DNA of 64,000 bases from Colimorpha_A sp045543555 (GTDB lineage: Bacteria; Bacillota; Clostridia; Oscillospirales; CAG-272). This document shows, one piece after another, positions 8,875-16,856 of this stretch. The notes beneath the pieces are model-generated. The model was given only the letters and a program-made list of their open reading frames with translations. It was not told the origin of the DNA and searched no databases. Where the stretch lies: NCBI GenBank assembly GCA_045543555.1, contig JAZQMQ010000016.1, positions 124,001-188,000 on the forward strand. The letters run 5' to 3'. The position numbers and the translations under genes were made by a program. Positions within the stretch are counted from its first letter, which is position 1; every line of letters begins with the position of its first letter.

Positions 8875-9291
8875 ATGCCAACTTTTAACCAGCTCGTTAA
8901 GTACGGCCGTTCCGAAAAGGTGTACAAGTCTAAGTCCCCTGTACTTCAGCACGGATTTAACACTCTCACCGGCAAACAGACTGATCTTTCTGCTCCCCAG
9001 AAGAGAGGCGTTTGCACCAAGGTAACCACCACAAGCCCTAAGAAGCCTAACTCGGCTCTTCGTAAGATCGCCAGAGTTCGTCTTACCAACGGTCTTGAAG
9101 CCACAACTTATATTCCCGGTATAGGACACAATCTGCAGGAGCACTCTGTTGTTCTTATCCGCGGAGGAAGAGTACGTGACCTCCCCGGTGTACGTTACCA
9201 CATCATTCGCGGTACGCTTGACGCTCAGGGCGTTGCAAACCGTAAGCAGAGCCGTTCCAAGTACGGCGCAAAGAGAGCTAAGAAAAAGTAA
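8875..9291 (+). CDS. rpsL: 30S ribosomal protein S12
   Basis: 138 residues, with AAAGGAGGTG before the ATG. S12 lines the decoding centre of the small subunit. The conserved blocks PQKRGVCTKV, SPKKPNSALRK and GHNLQEHSVVLIRGGRV are present. The first streptomycin-loop lysine (TSPKKPNS) is kept, but the second loop reads GGRVRDLPGVRYH, with Arg101 at the position of E. coli Lys88 (precursor numbering). It is first in the order rpsL-rpsG-fusA-tuf. Confidence 0.99.
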   Translation: MPTFNQLVKYGRSEKVYKSKSPVLQHGFNTLTGKQTDLSAPQKRGVCTKVTTTSPKKPNSALRKIARVRLTNGLEATTYIPGIGHNLQEHSVVLIRGGRVRDLPGVRYHIIRGTLDAQGVANRKQSRSKYGAKRAKKK

Positions 9292-9337
9292 TTCTGCTCT
9301 CACACTCCTCCCCGGAAGGTGATATTGTCCGAGGAGA

Positions 9338-9396
9338 TCGTTTGTTTGTCAGTTGAGAATATAAATATATTTTCGGTATCTGACGAGCACAAACGA
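9338..9396 (+). promoter_or_regulatory. Long imperfect hairpin between rpsL and rpsG
   Basis: TCGTTTGT-TT-GTCAG (9338-9352) pairs with CTGAC-GAGC-ACAAACGA (9380-9396), giving 8-bp and 5-bp helices separated by an internal loop. In E. coli, S7 binds the rpsL-rpsG intercistronic region to repress translation; a similar role here is inference. Confidence 0.5.
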
Positions 9397-9450
9397 AGAT
9401 AATTTTCGAGTACCTGTGATATCATAATATTAATGAAGGAGGGAAGTACA

Positions 9451-9921
9451 GTGCCGAGAAGAGGTCAGATATCAAAAAGAGACGTCCTCCCCGATCCGCT
9501 TTACAATTCCAAGCTCGTAACCAAGCTTGTTAACAACGTAATGCTCGACGGTAAGAAGGGCGTAGCACAGAAGATCGTCTACGATGCATTCAAAACTGTT
9601 GAGGAGAAGACCGGCAAGAACGCTCTTGAAGCTTTCACTGCCGCTCTTGAGAACATCATGCCCGTTTTTGAGGTTAAGGCAAGACGTATTGGCGGTTCTA
9701 CCTACCAGGTTCCTATGGATGTTCGTCCCGAGAGAAGACAGACTCTTGGACTTCGCTGGCTCGTAACCTATGCGAGAAGCCGCGGAGAAAAGACGATGGC
9801 AGAGCGTCTTGCTAACGAGATCGTTGACGCTACAAACAGCGTTGGCGGCGCAGTTAAGAAGCGCGAAGAAACACACAGAATGGCAGAAGCTAATAAGGCT
9901 TTCGCTCACTACAAGTATTAA
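9451..9921 (+). CDS. rpsG: 30S ribosomal protein S7
   Basis: 156 residues, the usual S7 length, from GTG 9451. The AAGGAGGG ribosome site lies just before this GTG and inside the extension from ATG 9433, which decides the start. S7 nucleates the 30S head. Motifs: PRRGQISKRDVLPDPLY, ARRIGGSTYQVP and the C-terminal EETHRMAEANKAFAHYKY. Confidence 0.98.
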   Translation: MPRRGQISKRDVLPDPLYNSKLVTKLVNNVMLDGKKGVAQKIVYDAFKTVEEKTGKNALEAFTAALENIMPVFEVKARRIGGSTYQVPMDVRPERRQTLGLRWLVTYARSRGEKTMAERLANEIVDATNSVGGAVKKREETHRMAEANKAFAHYKY

Positions 9922-9965
9922 TTCGTCAGAGCACCGACAAAGGTGCGTGATTTAAGGAGAATCCT

Positions 9966-12038
9966 ATGCCAAGAGAATACCCTTTGGAAAGAACCAGAAA
10001 CATCGGTATCATGGCGCACATCGACGCAGGTAAGACTACCACTACCGAGCGTATCCTGTTCTATACGGGTAAGACCCACAAAATGGGTGAGACCCACGAC
10101 GGCGGTGCTACCATGGACTGGATGGCACAGGAGCAGGAGAGAGGTATCACAATTACCTCCGCAGCTACCACCTGCTTCTGGAAGGATAACCGAATCAACA
10201 TCATCGACACCCCCGGACACGTTGACTTCACCGTTGAGGTCGAGCGTTCCCTTCGTGTTCTTGACGGTTCGGTAACCGTTTTCTGCGCTAAGGGCGGCGT
10301 TGAGCCTCAGTCTGAGACCGTTTGGCGTCAGGCTGACCAGTACGGCGTTCCCCGTATGGCGTATGTAAACAAAATGGACGTTATGGGTGCAGACTTCTAT
10401 CGTGTCGTTGACATGATGAAGACCCGTCTTAAGACCAACCCCGTGCCGATACAGCTTCCTATAGGCGCTGAGGATACCTTCAAGGGTATCATCGACCTTA
10501 TGAATATGGAAGCGGACGTATATTACGATGATATGGGTAAGGACATGCGTGTCGAGCCCATTCCCGCTGATATGCTCGAAAAGGCTCAGGAATACCATGA
10601 TGCAATGGTAGAGGCAATCGCCGCAACCGACGATGACCTCATGATGATGTACCTCGAGGGCGAGGAGATTCCCGTTGCGGATCTCAAGGTTGCTCTTCGT
10701 AAGGCTACAATCGCTAACCAGCTCGTTCCCGTTTGCTGCGGAACATCTTACAAGAACAAGGGAGTTCAGAAGCTCCTCGACGCAGTAATCGACTATATGC
10801 CCTCTCCTCTCGACATTCCCGCTATCAAGGGTGTAAACCCCGATACTGAGGAGCCCGATGAGAGAAAGGCATCCGATGACGAGCCCTTCGCAGCACTTGC
10901 ATTCAAGATCATGACCGACCCCTTCGTTGGAAAGCTTTGCTTCTTCCGCGTATACTCCGGTACTCTTGAAGCAGGTATGACTGCATATAACCCCGAGAAG
11001 AAGGCAAGAGAGCGTTTCGGACGTATCCTTCAGATGCACGCTAACGAGCGTAAGGACATCGACAAGGTATACGCAGGAGACATCGCAGCCCTTATCGGTA
11101 CCAAGAACACCACTACCGGTGACACTCTCTGTGATGAGAACAACCCCATCATCCTTGAGCAGATGGTCTTCCCCGATCCCGTTATCAACGTAGCGATCGA
11201 GCCTAAGACCAAGGCAGGTCAGGAGAAGATGGGTATCGCCCTTGCAAAGCTTGCAGAAGAAGACCCCACATTCCGTACTCACACCGACGAGGAAACAGGT
11301 CAGACTATCATTGCAGGTATGGGCGAGCTCCACCTCGAGATCATCGTTGACCGACTCCTTCGTGAGTTCAAGGTCGAGGCTAACGTAGGCGCTCCTCAGG
11401 TTTCCTATAAGGAGACTATTCGCAAGGAAGCAAGTGTTGATACCAAGTACGCTCGTCAGTCGGGTGGTAAGGGTCAGTACGGTCACGTTAAGCTTACTAT
11501 CTCCCCCAACGAGCCCGGCGCAGGTTATGTGTTCGAGAATACCGTTGTCGGCGGTGCTATTCCCAAGGAATACATCCCCGCAGTTGACGCAGGTATTCAG
11601 GGCGCAATGCAGACCGGTGTAGTTGCAGGTTACAGCGTTGTTGACGTTAAGGTAAACCTCTTCGACGGTTCTTACCACGAAGTCGACTCCTCTGAAATGG
11701 CATTTAAGATCGCAGGATCTATGGCATTCAAGGAAGCCATGAGAAAGGCAGACCCCGTTCTTACCGAGCCGATCATGAAGGTCGTTATCACAACTCCCGA
11801 TGACTATATGGGAGACGTAATCGGAAGCATTAACTCTCGTCGCGGAAGCGTCGTTTCCATGGATCCCGTTGCCGGTGCAACTCAGATCCACGCTCACGTG
11901 CCGCTTTCCGAGATGTTCGGTTATGCTACCAACCTCCGCTCCATGACTCAGGGACGCGGAAACTACTCAATGGAACCCAGTCACTTCGCAGAAGTGCCCA
12001 AGTCCATTCAGGAAAAGATCATCGCTGGCAGAAAGTAA
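9966..12038 (+). CDS. fusA: Elongation factor G
   Basis: 690 residues, with AAGGAGAATCCT before the ATG. It is the translocase GTPase of protein synthesis. P-loop AHIDAGKTTTTERIL, switch I RGITITSAATT, DTPGHVDF and NKMD are all present, followed by domains II-V to the end. It follows rpsG by 44 bp. Codon use is strongly biased, as expected of a highly expressed gene. Confidence 0.99.
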   Translation: MPREYPLERTRNIGIMAHIDAGKTTTTERILFYTGKTHKMGETHDGGATMDWMAQEQERGITITSAATTCFWKDNRINIIDTPGHVDFTVEVERSLRVLDGSVTVFCAKGGVEPQSETVWRQADQYGVPRMAYVNKMDVMGADFYRVVDMMKTRLKTNPVPIQLPIGAEDTFKGIIDLMNMEADVYYDDMGKDMRVEPIPADMLEKAQEYHDAMVEAIAATDDDLMMMYLEGEEIPVADLKVALRKATIANQLVPVCCGTSYKNKGVQKLLDAVIDYMPSPLDIPAIKGVNPDTEEPDERKASDDEPFAALAFKIMTDPFVGKLCFFRVYSGTLEAGMTAYNPEKKARERFGRILQMHANERKDIDKVYAGDIAALIGTKNTTTGDTLCDENNPIILEQMVFPDPVINVAIEPKTKAGQEKMGIALAKLAEEDPTFRTHTDEETGQTIIAGMGELHLEIIVDRLLREFKVEANVGAPQVSYKETIRKEASVDTKYARQSGGKGQYGHVKLTISPNEPGAGYVFENTVVGGAIPKEYIPAVDAGIQGAMQTGVVAGYSVVDVKVNLFDGSYHEVDSSEMAFKIAGSMAFKEAMRKADPVLTEPIMKVVITTPDDYMGDVIGSINSRRGSVVSMDPVAGATQIHAHVPLSEMFGYATNLRSMTQGRGNYSMEPSHFAEVPKSIQEKIIAGRK

Positions 12039-12103
12039 GCCGACCTTGATATAAATTACAAAACAAAAATTAAAATTATATTTTATTTACGGAGGATCTA
12101 ACA

Positions 12104-13306
12104 ATGGCAAAGGCAAAATTCGAAAGAACCAAACCCCATGTTAATATCGGTACCATCGGTCACGTTGACCATGGTAAGACCACCCTTACCGCAGCTATCA
12201 CCAAGTTCCTTTCTCTCGGAAACGGCGCTGAGTTCATGGCTTATGACCAGATCGACAACGCTCCCGAGGAGAGAGCTCGTGGTATCACAATCAACACCCG
12301 TCACGTTGAGTACGAGACTGAAAACCGTCACTACGCTCACGTTGACTGCCCCGGCCACGCCGACTACGTTAAGAACATGATCACCGGTGCTGCTCAGATG
12401 GACGGCGCTATCCTCGTTGTTGCAGGTACTGACGGCCCTCTCGCTCAGACCCGTGAGCACGTTCTTCTCGCTCGTCAGGTTGAGGTTCCTCAGCTTGTTG
12501 TATTCATGAACAAGACTGACCTCGTTGACGACGACGAGCTTCTCGACCTCGTTGAGATGGAGATCCGTGACCTCCTTTCTTCCTACGAGTTCGACGGTGA
12601 CAATGTGCCGATCATCCGCGGTTCCGCTCGTGAGGCTCTTATGTCCACCAACACCGACGCTTCTGCTCCTGAGTACGCATGCATGGTAGAGCTTATGGAA
12701 GCTGTTGACAGCTACATTCCTACCCCTGAGCGTGGCGCAGACCTTCCCTTCCTTATGCCTGTCGAGGACGTATTCTCCATCTCCGGCCGTGGTACTGTTG
12801 CTACCGGTAGAGTTGAGAGAGGTACCATCAAGGTTGGTGACGTAGTTGAGATCGTTGGTCTCTCCGACGAGAAGAAGAACACCACCGTTACCGGTGTTGA
12901 GATGTTCCACAAGCTTCTCGATCAGGCTGAGGCTGGTGATAACATCGGCGCACTTCTCCGTGGTGTAGCTAAGAACGAGATCGAGAGAGGTCAGGTTCTC
13001 TGCAAGCCCGGTACTGTTCAGCCCCACACCAAGTTCTCCGGCAACGTTTACGTTCTTACCGAGAAGGAAGGCGGACGTTCCAAGCCCTTCTTCCCCGGCT
13101 ACCGTCCTCAGTTCTACTTCAGAACAACTGACGTTACCGGTACCATCGGCCTTCCCGCTGACGTTGAAATGTGCCGCCCCGGTGACAACGTTGTTATGAA
13201 CGTTGAGCTCATCACTCCTATCGCTATCGAGAAGGGTCTCCGTTTCGCTATCCGTGAGGGTGGTAGAACCGTTGGATCCGGCGTCGTTACCGAGATCGAG
13301 GCTTAA
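12104..13306 (+). CDS. tuf: Elongation factor Tu
   Basis: 400 residues with GGAGGATCTAACA before the ATG. It delivers aminoacyl-tRNA to the ribosome. GHVDHGKTTLTAAIT, DCPGHADYVKNMI and NKTD form the GTPase site, and domains II and III are complete. It ends the rpsL-rpsG-fusA-tuf cluster and is followed by a strong terminator. Confidence 0.99.
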   Translation: MAKAKFERTKPHVNIGTIGHVDHGKTTLTAAITKFLSLGNGAEFMAYDQIDNAPEERARGITINTRHVEYETENRHYAHVDCPGHADYVKNMITGAAQMDGAILVVAGTDGPLAQTREHVLLARQVEVPQLVVFMNKTDLVDDDELLDLVEMEIRDLLSSYEFDGDNVPIIRGSAREALMSTNTDASAPEYACMVELMEAVDSYIPTPERGADLPFLMPVEDVFSISGRGTVATGRVERGTIKVGDVVEIVGLSDEKKNTTVTGVEMFHKLLDQAEAGDNIGALLRGVAKNEIERGQVLCKPGTVQPHTKFSGNVYVLTEKEGGRSKPFFPGYRPQFYFRTTDVTGTIGLPADVEMCRPGDNVVMNVELITPIAIEKGLRFAIREGGRTVGSGVVTEIEA

Positions 13307-13320
13307 TTTAACCACTTTTA

Positions 13321-13354
13321 TCTCCAAGCACCTTAGGGTGCTTGGAGATGTTTT
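13321..13354 (+). terminator. Intrinsic terminator after tuf
   Basis: An 11-bp stem CTCCAAGCACC / GGTGCTTGGAG with a 4-base loop is followed by ATGTTTT, 15 bp past the tuf stop. Confidence 0.88.
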
Positions 13355-13365
13355 AAAAAATAAAT

Positions 13366-13500
13366 CTTTGGGGCGTGGTGAAATTCCACACCGGCGGTGA
13401 CAGTCCGCGAACACCTGAAAGGGTGCCGAATGGGTGAAATTCCCATACCGACGGTAATCAGACATTGTCTGTGAGTCCGGATGAGAAAAGAGATGCGGTG
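13366..13500 (+). ncRNA. FMN riboswitch (RFN element)
   Basis: The conserved RFN order is clear: GGGGCGTGGTGAAATTCC, ACCGGCGGTGACAGTCCGCGA, a variable hairpin ACACC / GGGTG, ATGGGTGAAATTCCCATACCGACGG, and AGTCCGGATGAGAAAAGA. It precedes a ribU-type riboflavin transporter gene, its expected target. FMN binding should lower ribU expression. Confidence 0.96.
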
Positions 13501-13504
13501 CTCG

Positions 13505-13540
13505 ATGCCCCTATTGTGCGGCTTCGGGCGTTTTTATTTT
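13505..13540 (+). terminator. Expression-platform terminator of the FMN riboswitch
   Basis: GCCC (13507-13510) pairs with GGGC (13526-13529), probably extended by weaker pairs, and is followed by GTTTTTATTTT. Its position just after the aptamer fits transcription attenuation. Confidence 0.65.
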
Positions 13541-13611
13541 ATAAAATAAATTTAAGTACATAATAGCATCATCAATAATCATCTCATAGCTCCGCAATAT
13601 AAGGAGATAAT

Positions 13612-14163
13612 ATGAAAAACAAAACTTTTACAACGAAAAAGCTAGTGACACTTGCACTTTTTGTCGCTTTGTCATACGTTATAAGCTTCTTCTCATTCCC
13701 GATTTTTCCTGCAGCTCCGTATTTGAAGTTAGACTTCGGAAACGTGTTCATACTTCTTCCGGCACTTCTGTTTGGGCCAATCGAGGGAATCGCAATATGT
13801 CTTGTTAAAGAACTTCTGTCGCTGATAAATTCGTCAAGCGGCTTTGTGGGAGAGGTTGCAAACTTTATAATGACATCTTCTTTTATAATCATTCCTTCTA
13901 TTGTTTACAAATATAAGAAGGGAATCGTGTCGGTCATCATTTCGCTTCTCTGTGCATGTGTAGCGGGAACAATTGTTGCAACACTTGCAAACCGATTTCT
14001 AATTTTCCCTCTTTATATGGGCGATGCGGCAGCGAAGGTGTTTGATTCTGTCTTTGTCTATGTAATTCTGTTTAATCTTATTAAAACAGTATCCATAAGC
14101 ACGTTGTCGTTTATTTTGTACAAAAGACTGTCGGTATTTTTTAAGAAAATCGCCGTAAAGTAG
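13612..14163 (+). CDS. ribU: Riboflavin ECF transporter S component RibU
   Basis: 183 residues, very hydrophobic, with about five to six predicted membrane helices. The motif APYLKLDFGNVFILLPALLFGP, after an N-terminal helix rich in aromatic residues, is typical of RibU. S components bind the vitamin and work with the shared EcfA/A'/T module, which is not in this window. AAGGAG lies before the ATG. The FMN riboswitch upstream supports the substrate assignment. Confidence 0.94.
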   Translation: MKNKTFTTKKLVTLALFVALSYVISFFSFPIFPAAPYLKLDFGNVFILLPALLFGPIEGIAICLVKELLSLINSSSGFVGEVANFIMTSSFIIIPSIVYKYKKGIVSVIISLLCACVAGTIVATLANRFLIFPLYMGDAAAKVFDSVFVYVILFNLIKTVSISTLSFILYKRLSVFFKKIAVK

Positions 14164-14178
14164 AATAAAAATATTTTT

Positions 14179-14207
14179 AAAATGCTTGACAAAAGTCAAG
14201 CATTTTG
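14179..14207 (+). terminator. Hairpin after ribU that overlaps the next promoter
   Basis: A perfect 12-bp stem AAAATGCTTGAC / GTCAAGCATTTT with an AAAA loop, followed by GTT, lies 15 bp past ribU. Its left arm contains part of the -35 box of the ylxM promoter. Confidence 0.7.
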
Positions 14208-14214
14208 TTATAAT
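14186..14214 (+). promoter_or_regulatory. Sigma-A promoter of the ylxM-ffh operon
   Basis: TTGACA (14186-14191), a 17-bp spacer and TATAAT (14209-14214) form a consensus promoter. It lies within and just beyond an inverted repeat. Confidence 0.9.
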
Positions 14215-14258
14215 GTGTAAGGTAATTTGCTTTACACCAAAAAATGAAAGGCATAGTT

Positions 14259-14591
14259 ATGTCCATTGATGTGAATATGTCTCTTCTGCTCGATTTTTAT
14301 GGAGACACTCTGTCTGATAAGCAGAGGGAAGCGATGGATCTGTTTTATAACGGAGATCTGTCACTTTCGGAGATTGCCGAGATCACAAAGATAACGAGAC
14401 AGGGAGTCCGCGACAGGATCGTTAAGAGCGAGCAGATATTGACAGAGCTTGAAAATAAGCTTGGACTTGCCTCCAGGTTCGGTAACGTAAGTAAAACTGT
14501 CGACTACATAGTATCACGCCTTGAAGAAGTTAAGTCCAAGGGTGCTGATGTCGATGATATAATCGAAGCGGCAAAGCAACTCGATATTTGA
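14259..14591 (+). CDS. ylxM: YlxM family putative DNA-binding protein
   Basis: 110 residues from ATG 14259, where GAAAGG gives normal spacing; an in-frame ATG at 14244 is possible. YlxM-type proteins are small helix-turn-helix proteins encoded next to ffh and linked to the signal recognition particle. The HTH region resembles sigma region 4 (DFYGDTLSDKQREAMDLFYN, then LSLSEIAEITKITRQGVRD). It lies 21 bp upstream of ffh under the promoter at 14186. Confidence 0.93.
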   Translation: MSIDVNMSLLLDFYGDTLSDKQREAMDLFYNGDLSLSEIAEITKITRQGVRDRIVKSEQILTELENKLGLASRFGNVSKTVDYIVSRLEEVKSKGADVDDIIEAAKQLDI

Positions 14592-14612
14592 TCAGATAAG
14601 ATAGGAAAAAAT

Positions 14613-15950
14613 ATGTTTCAGAATCTTACCGAAAAAATAAACGCGGCGTTCAAAAGGTTCAAAAGCAAGGGAAAGCTCACAGAAGAAGACGTAAAGGTCG
14701 GAATGCGTGAGATAAAGCTTGCACTGCTTGAAGCCGACGTGAACTTTAAGGTCGTTCGTGACTTCATAAAAAAGGTCACGGAGCGCGCTGTCGGATCAGA
14801 CGTTCTCGAAAGTCTCCTTCCTGCACAGCAAATCGTAAAAATTGTAAATGAAGAGCTTACAGCTCTCATGGGCGGAGAAGGCGAAAGAATTAAGCTTTCT
14901 TCCCGTCCTCCCACGGTAATCATGATGGCAGGTCTGCAGGGTGCAGGTAAAACAACACACTGCGGAAAGCTTGCGGGAATGTTTAAAAAGCAGGGAAGAA
15001 GACCTCTTCTCGTTGCCTGCGACGTTTACCGTCCTGCTGCGATTAAACAGCTTCAGGTTGTTGGTGAGCAGCTCGATATTCCCGTATTTTCTATGGGTAC
15101 CGACGTTTCTCCCGTCAAAATAGCAAAAGAAGGTATCGAACACGCAAAGCTTCACGGCCATGACGTTGTGTTTATAGATACAGCGGGTCGTCTTCACATC
15201 GATGAAAAGATGATGGAAGAGCTTAAGGATATCAAAGAAACGGTAGAACCCCAAGAAATATTGCTCGTTGTCGATGCAATGCTCGGTCAGGATGCGGTAA
15301 ACGTAGCTGAAAGCTTCAATTCGCTTCTCGACATTACGGGTGTTGTTCTCACAAAGCTCGATGGCGACACACGAGGCGGTGCGGCGCTTTCCGTTCGCTA
15401 CGTAACCGGTAAACCAATTAAATATGTCGGTGTCGGCGAAAAGCTCGATGCAATCGAGCCATTCCATCCCGATCGTATGGCATCGAGAATTCTCGGAATG
15501 GGTGACGTTCTCTCTCTGATCGAAAAAGCAGAGGCTGCCTACGACGAGAAGCAGGCTGAAGAGCTTGAAAGAAAGATGCGCACATCGACCTTTGACCTCG
15601 AGGACTTCCTCGATCAGTTCCGTCAGATAAAGAAGATGGGACCGATGAAGGACATTTTGGCTTCAATTCCCGGTATCGACCCAAAGATCAAGGATGCACA
15701 GATCGATGAAAGGGCAATCGGAAGAACAGAAGCGATCATTCTCTCCATGACCCCCGCAGAAAGACATAAGCCGTCACTTATCAATCCGAGCCGCAAAAAG
15801 CGTATCGCGGCAGGATCCGGCACAAAAGTCGAGGATGTAAACAGACTGCTGAAGCAGTTTGAGCAGACCACTAAGATGATGAAGGAAATGTCCAGCGGTA
15901 AGTTCAACAGAATGCTGAAGCATAGCCGTAAGCGTTCAGGCAGAAGGTAA
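14613..15950 (+). CDS. ffh: Signal recognition particle protein Ffh
   Basis: 445 residues: an N-terminal helical N domain, a G domain with GLQGAGKTTHCGKLA, DTAGRLHID and TKLDGDTRGGAAL, and a Met-rich M domain ending in basic residues (KHSRKRSGRR). It binds signal sequences and 4.5S/6S SRP RNA and targets ribosomes to FtsY and SecYEG. The order ylxM-ffh-rpsP-khpA is standard in Firmicutes. Confidence 0.98.
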   Translation: MFQNLTEKINAAFKRFKSKGKLTEEDVKVGMREIKLALLEADVNFKVVRDFIKKVTERAVGSDVLESLLPAQQIVKIVNEELTALMGGEGERIKLSSRPPTVIMMAGLQGAGKTTHCGKLAGMFKKQGRRPLLVACDVYRPAAIKQLQVVGEQLDIPVFSMGTDVSPVKIAKEGIEHAKLHGHDVVFIDTAGRLHIDEKMMEELKDIKETVEPQEILLVVDAMLGQDAVNVAESFNSLLDITGVVLTKLDGDTRGGAALSVRYVTGKPIKYVGVGEKLDAIEPFHPDRMASRILGMGDVLSLIEKAEAAYDEKQAEELERKMRTSTFDLEDFLDQFRQIKKMGPMKDILASIPGIDPKIKDAQIDERAIGRTEAIILSMTPAERHKPSLINPSRKKRIAAGSGTKVEDVNRLLKQFEQTTKMMKEMSSGKFNRMLKHSRKRSGRR

Positions 15951-16017
15951 ACACCGGTTGAAAATACAACCTTTGTTATAAAAAAATTAATTTATTATAT
16001 TTCGGAGGAAATCAAAA

Positions 16018-16263
16018 ATGGCAGTTAAAATCAGACTCAGAAGAATGGGACAGAAGAAGGCTCCCTTCTATCGTATCGTAGTTGCAGATTCCCGTTCTCC
16101 CCGTGACGGCCGCTTCATCGAGCAGCTTGGTCACTACAATCCCATGACCGATCCTGCAGAGGTAGTTATCGATGCAGAAAAGGCAGCACAGTGGATCAAG
16201 AACGGCGCTCAGCCTACTGATACTGTTCGCGCTCTTCTTAAGAAGCAGAACATTATCGGGTGA
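16018..16263 (+). CDS. rpsP: 30S ribosomal protein S16
   Basis: 81 residues, with TCGGAGGAAATCAAAA before the ATG. Motifs VKIRLRRMGQKKAPFYRIVV and SPRDGRFIEQLGHYNP identify S16, which helps assemble the 30S body. It follows ffh in the usual Firmicute order. Confidence 0.98.
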   Translation: MAVKIRLRRMGQKKAPFYRIVVADSRSPRDGRFIEQLGHYNPMTDPAEVVIDAEKAAQWIKNGAQPTDTVRALLKKQNIIG

Positions 16264-16268
16264 ATATA

Positions 16269-16508
16269 ATGCCGGAGCTTAAACAGCTTCTTGCCGACAT
16301 CACAGCCACGATAGTTGATTATCCCGAACAGATCTCGATTGACGAGAGAGACGAGGGAGATACTGTTGTATTCACGCTCACAGTTGCTGAAAGCGACATG
16401 GGAAAGGTGATAGGAAGACGCGGTAAGAACGCGAAATGTATTCGCACCGTCATGAAAGCGGCGGGTAACCTCGCCGGTAAAAGGGTAATAGTTGATATTG
16501 CCGAATAA
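16269..16508 (+). CDS. khpA: KH-domain RNA-binding protein KhpA
   Basis: 79 residues from ATG 16269. A GTG at 16260 overlapping the rpsP stop would add three residues. The GxxG loop reads GKVIGRRGKNAK, the core of a type II KH domain. KhpA works with KhpB/Jag as a small RNA chaperone affecting division and cell length in Firmicutes. It is the last gene before a strong terminator. Confidence 0.94.
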   Translation: MPELKQLLADITATIVDYPEQISIDERDEGDTVVFTLTVAESDMGKVIGRRGKNAKCIRTVMKAAGNLAGKRVIVDIAE

Positions 16509-16549
16509 CAAAAAAGCCCCTTACGATAGTAAGGAGCTTTTTTGTTATT
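16505..16549 (+). terminator. Intrinsic terminator after khpA
   Basis: A long inverted repeat AATAACAAAAAAGC..CCTTA / TAAGG..GCTTTTTTGTTATT with a 6-base loop begins at the khpA stop. The T-run works on both strands. Confidence 0.92.
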
Positions 16550-16648
16550 CGTCTTGCATAAAAATCGGTAAGAGTAATTGTGCAATCGTACAAAATTTGA
16601 ACATCACGGTCAAAAAATGGTTTTGTTAACAAATTTACCGAAAAAATG

Positions 16649-16657
16649 TGCTATAAT
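16649..16657 (+). promoter_or_regulatory. Extended -10 promoter of the toxin-like operon
   Basis: TGC-TATAAT is an extended -10 element. The -35 is weak (TTGTTAACA around 16624). It would give a leader of about 190 nt. Confidence 0.6.
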
Positions 16658-16663
16658 AGACTC

Positions 16664-16856
16664 AGAACTAAAGAAGGACGGTGACACCATGACAAAATTT
16701 GACGAAAAATGACAAAAACCGTGCTGCTCTTATCCAAATTCGCCCGATGAGGGGCGGACGGTAAAGAAAAGACTGCACAGCATCGCACCCATCGGGCAAA
16801 AAAGGAAAAAGGCATTATTTAAAACACCATATTCATTTTAAGAAAGGACATCTACT
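16664..16856 (+). other. Long untranslated leader with inverted repeat, upstream of the toxin-like gene
   Basis: No coding frame with a ribosome site. GCCCGATG (about 16742-16749) can pair with CATCGGGC (about 16791-16798), enclosing a G-rich and purine-rich segment. It does not match any riboswitch class I can recognise. It ends with AAGAAAGGACATCTACT before ATG 16857. Confidence 0.4.

Noticed and set aside
9918..11897. 659-codon open frame antisense to fusA
   Set aside because: It mirrors the codon bias of fusA, has no ribosome site or domain-like sequence, and covers nearly all of a certain gene.
12098..13465. 455-codon open frame antisense to tuf and the FMN riboswitch
   Set aside because: Same reason: a shadow of strong codon bias, and it runs through a terminator and the riboswitch.
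16664..16856. Known riboswitch or T-box in the toxin leader
   Set aside because: No specifier, T-box or known aptamer consensus could be found.
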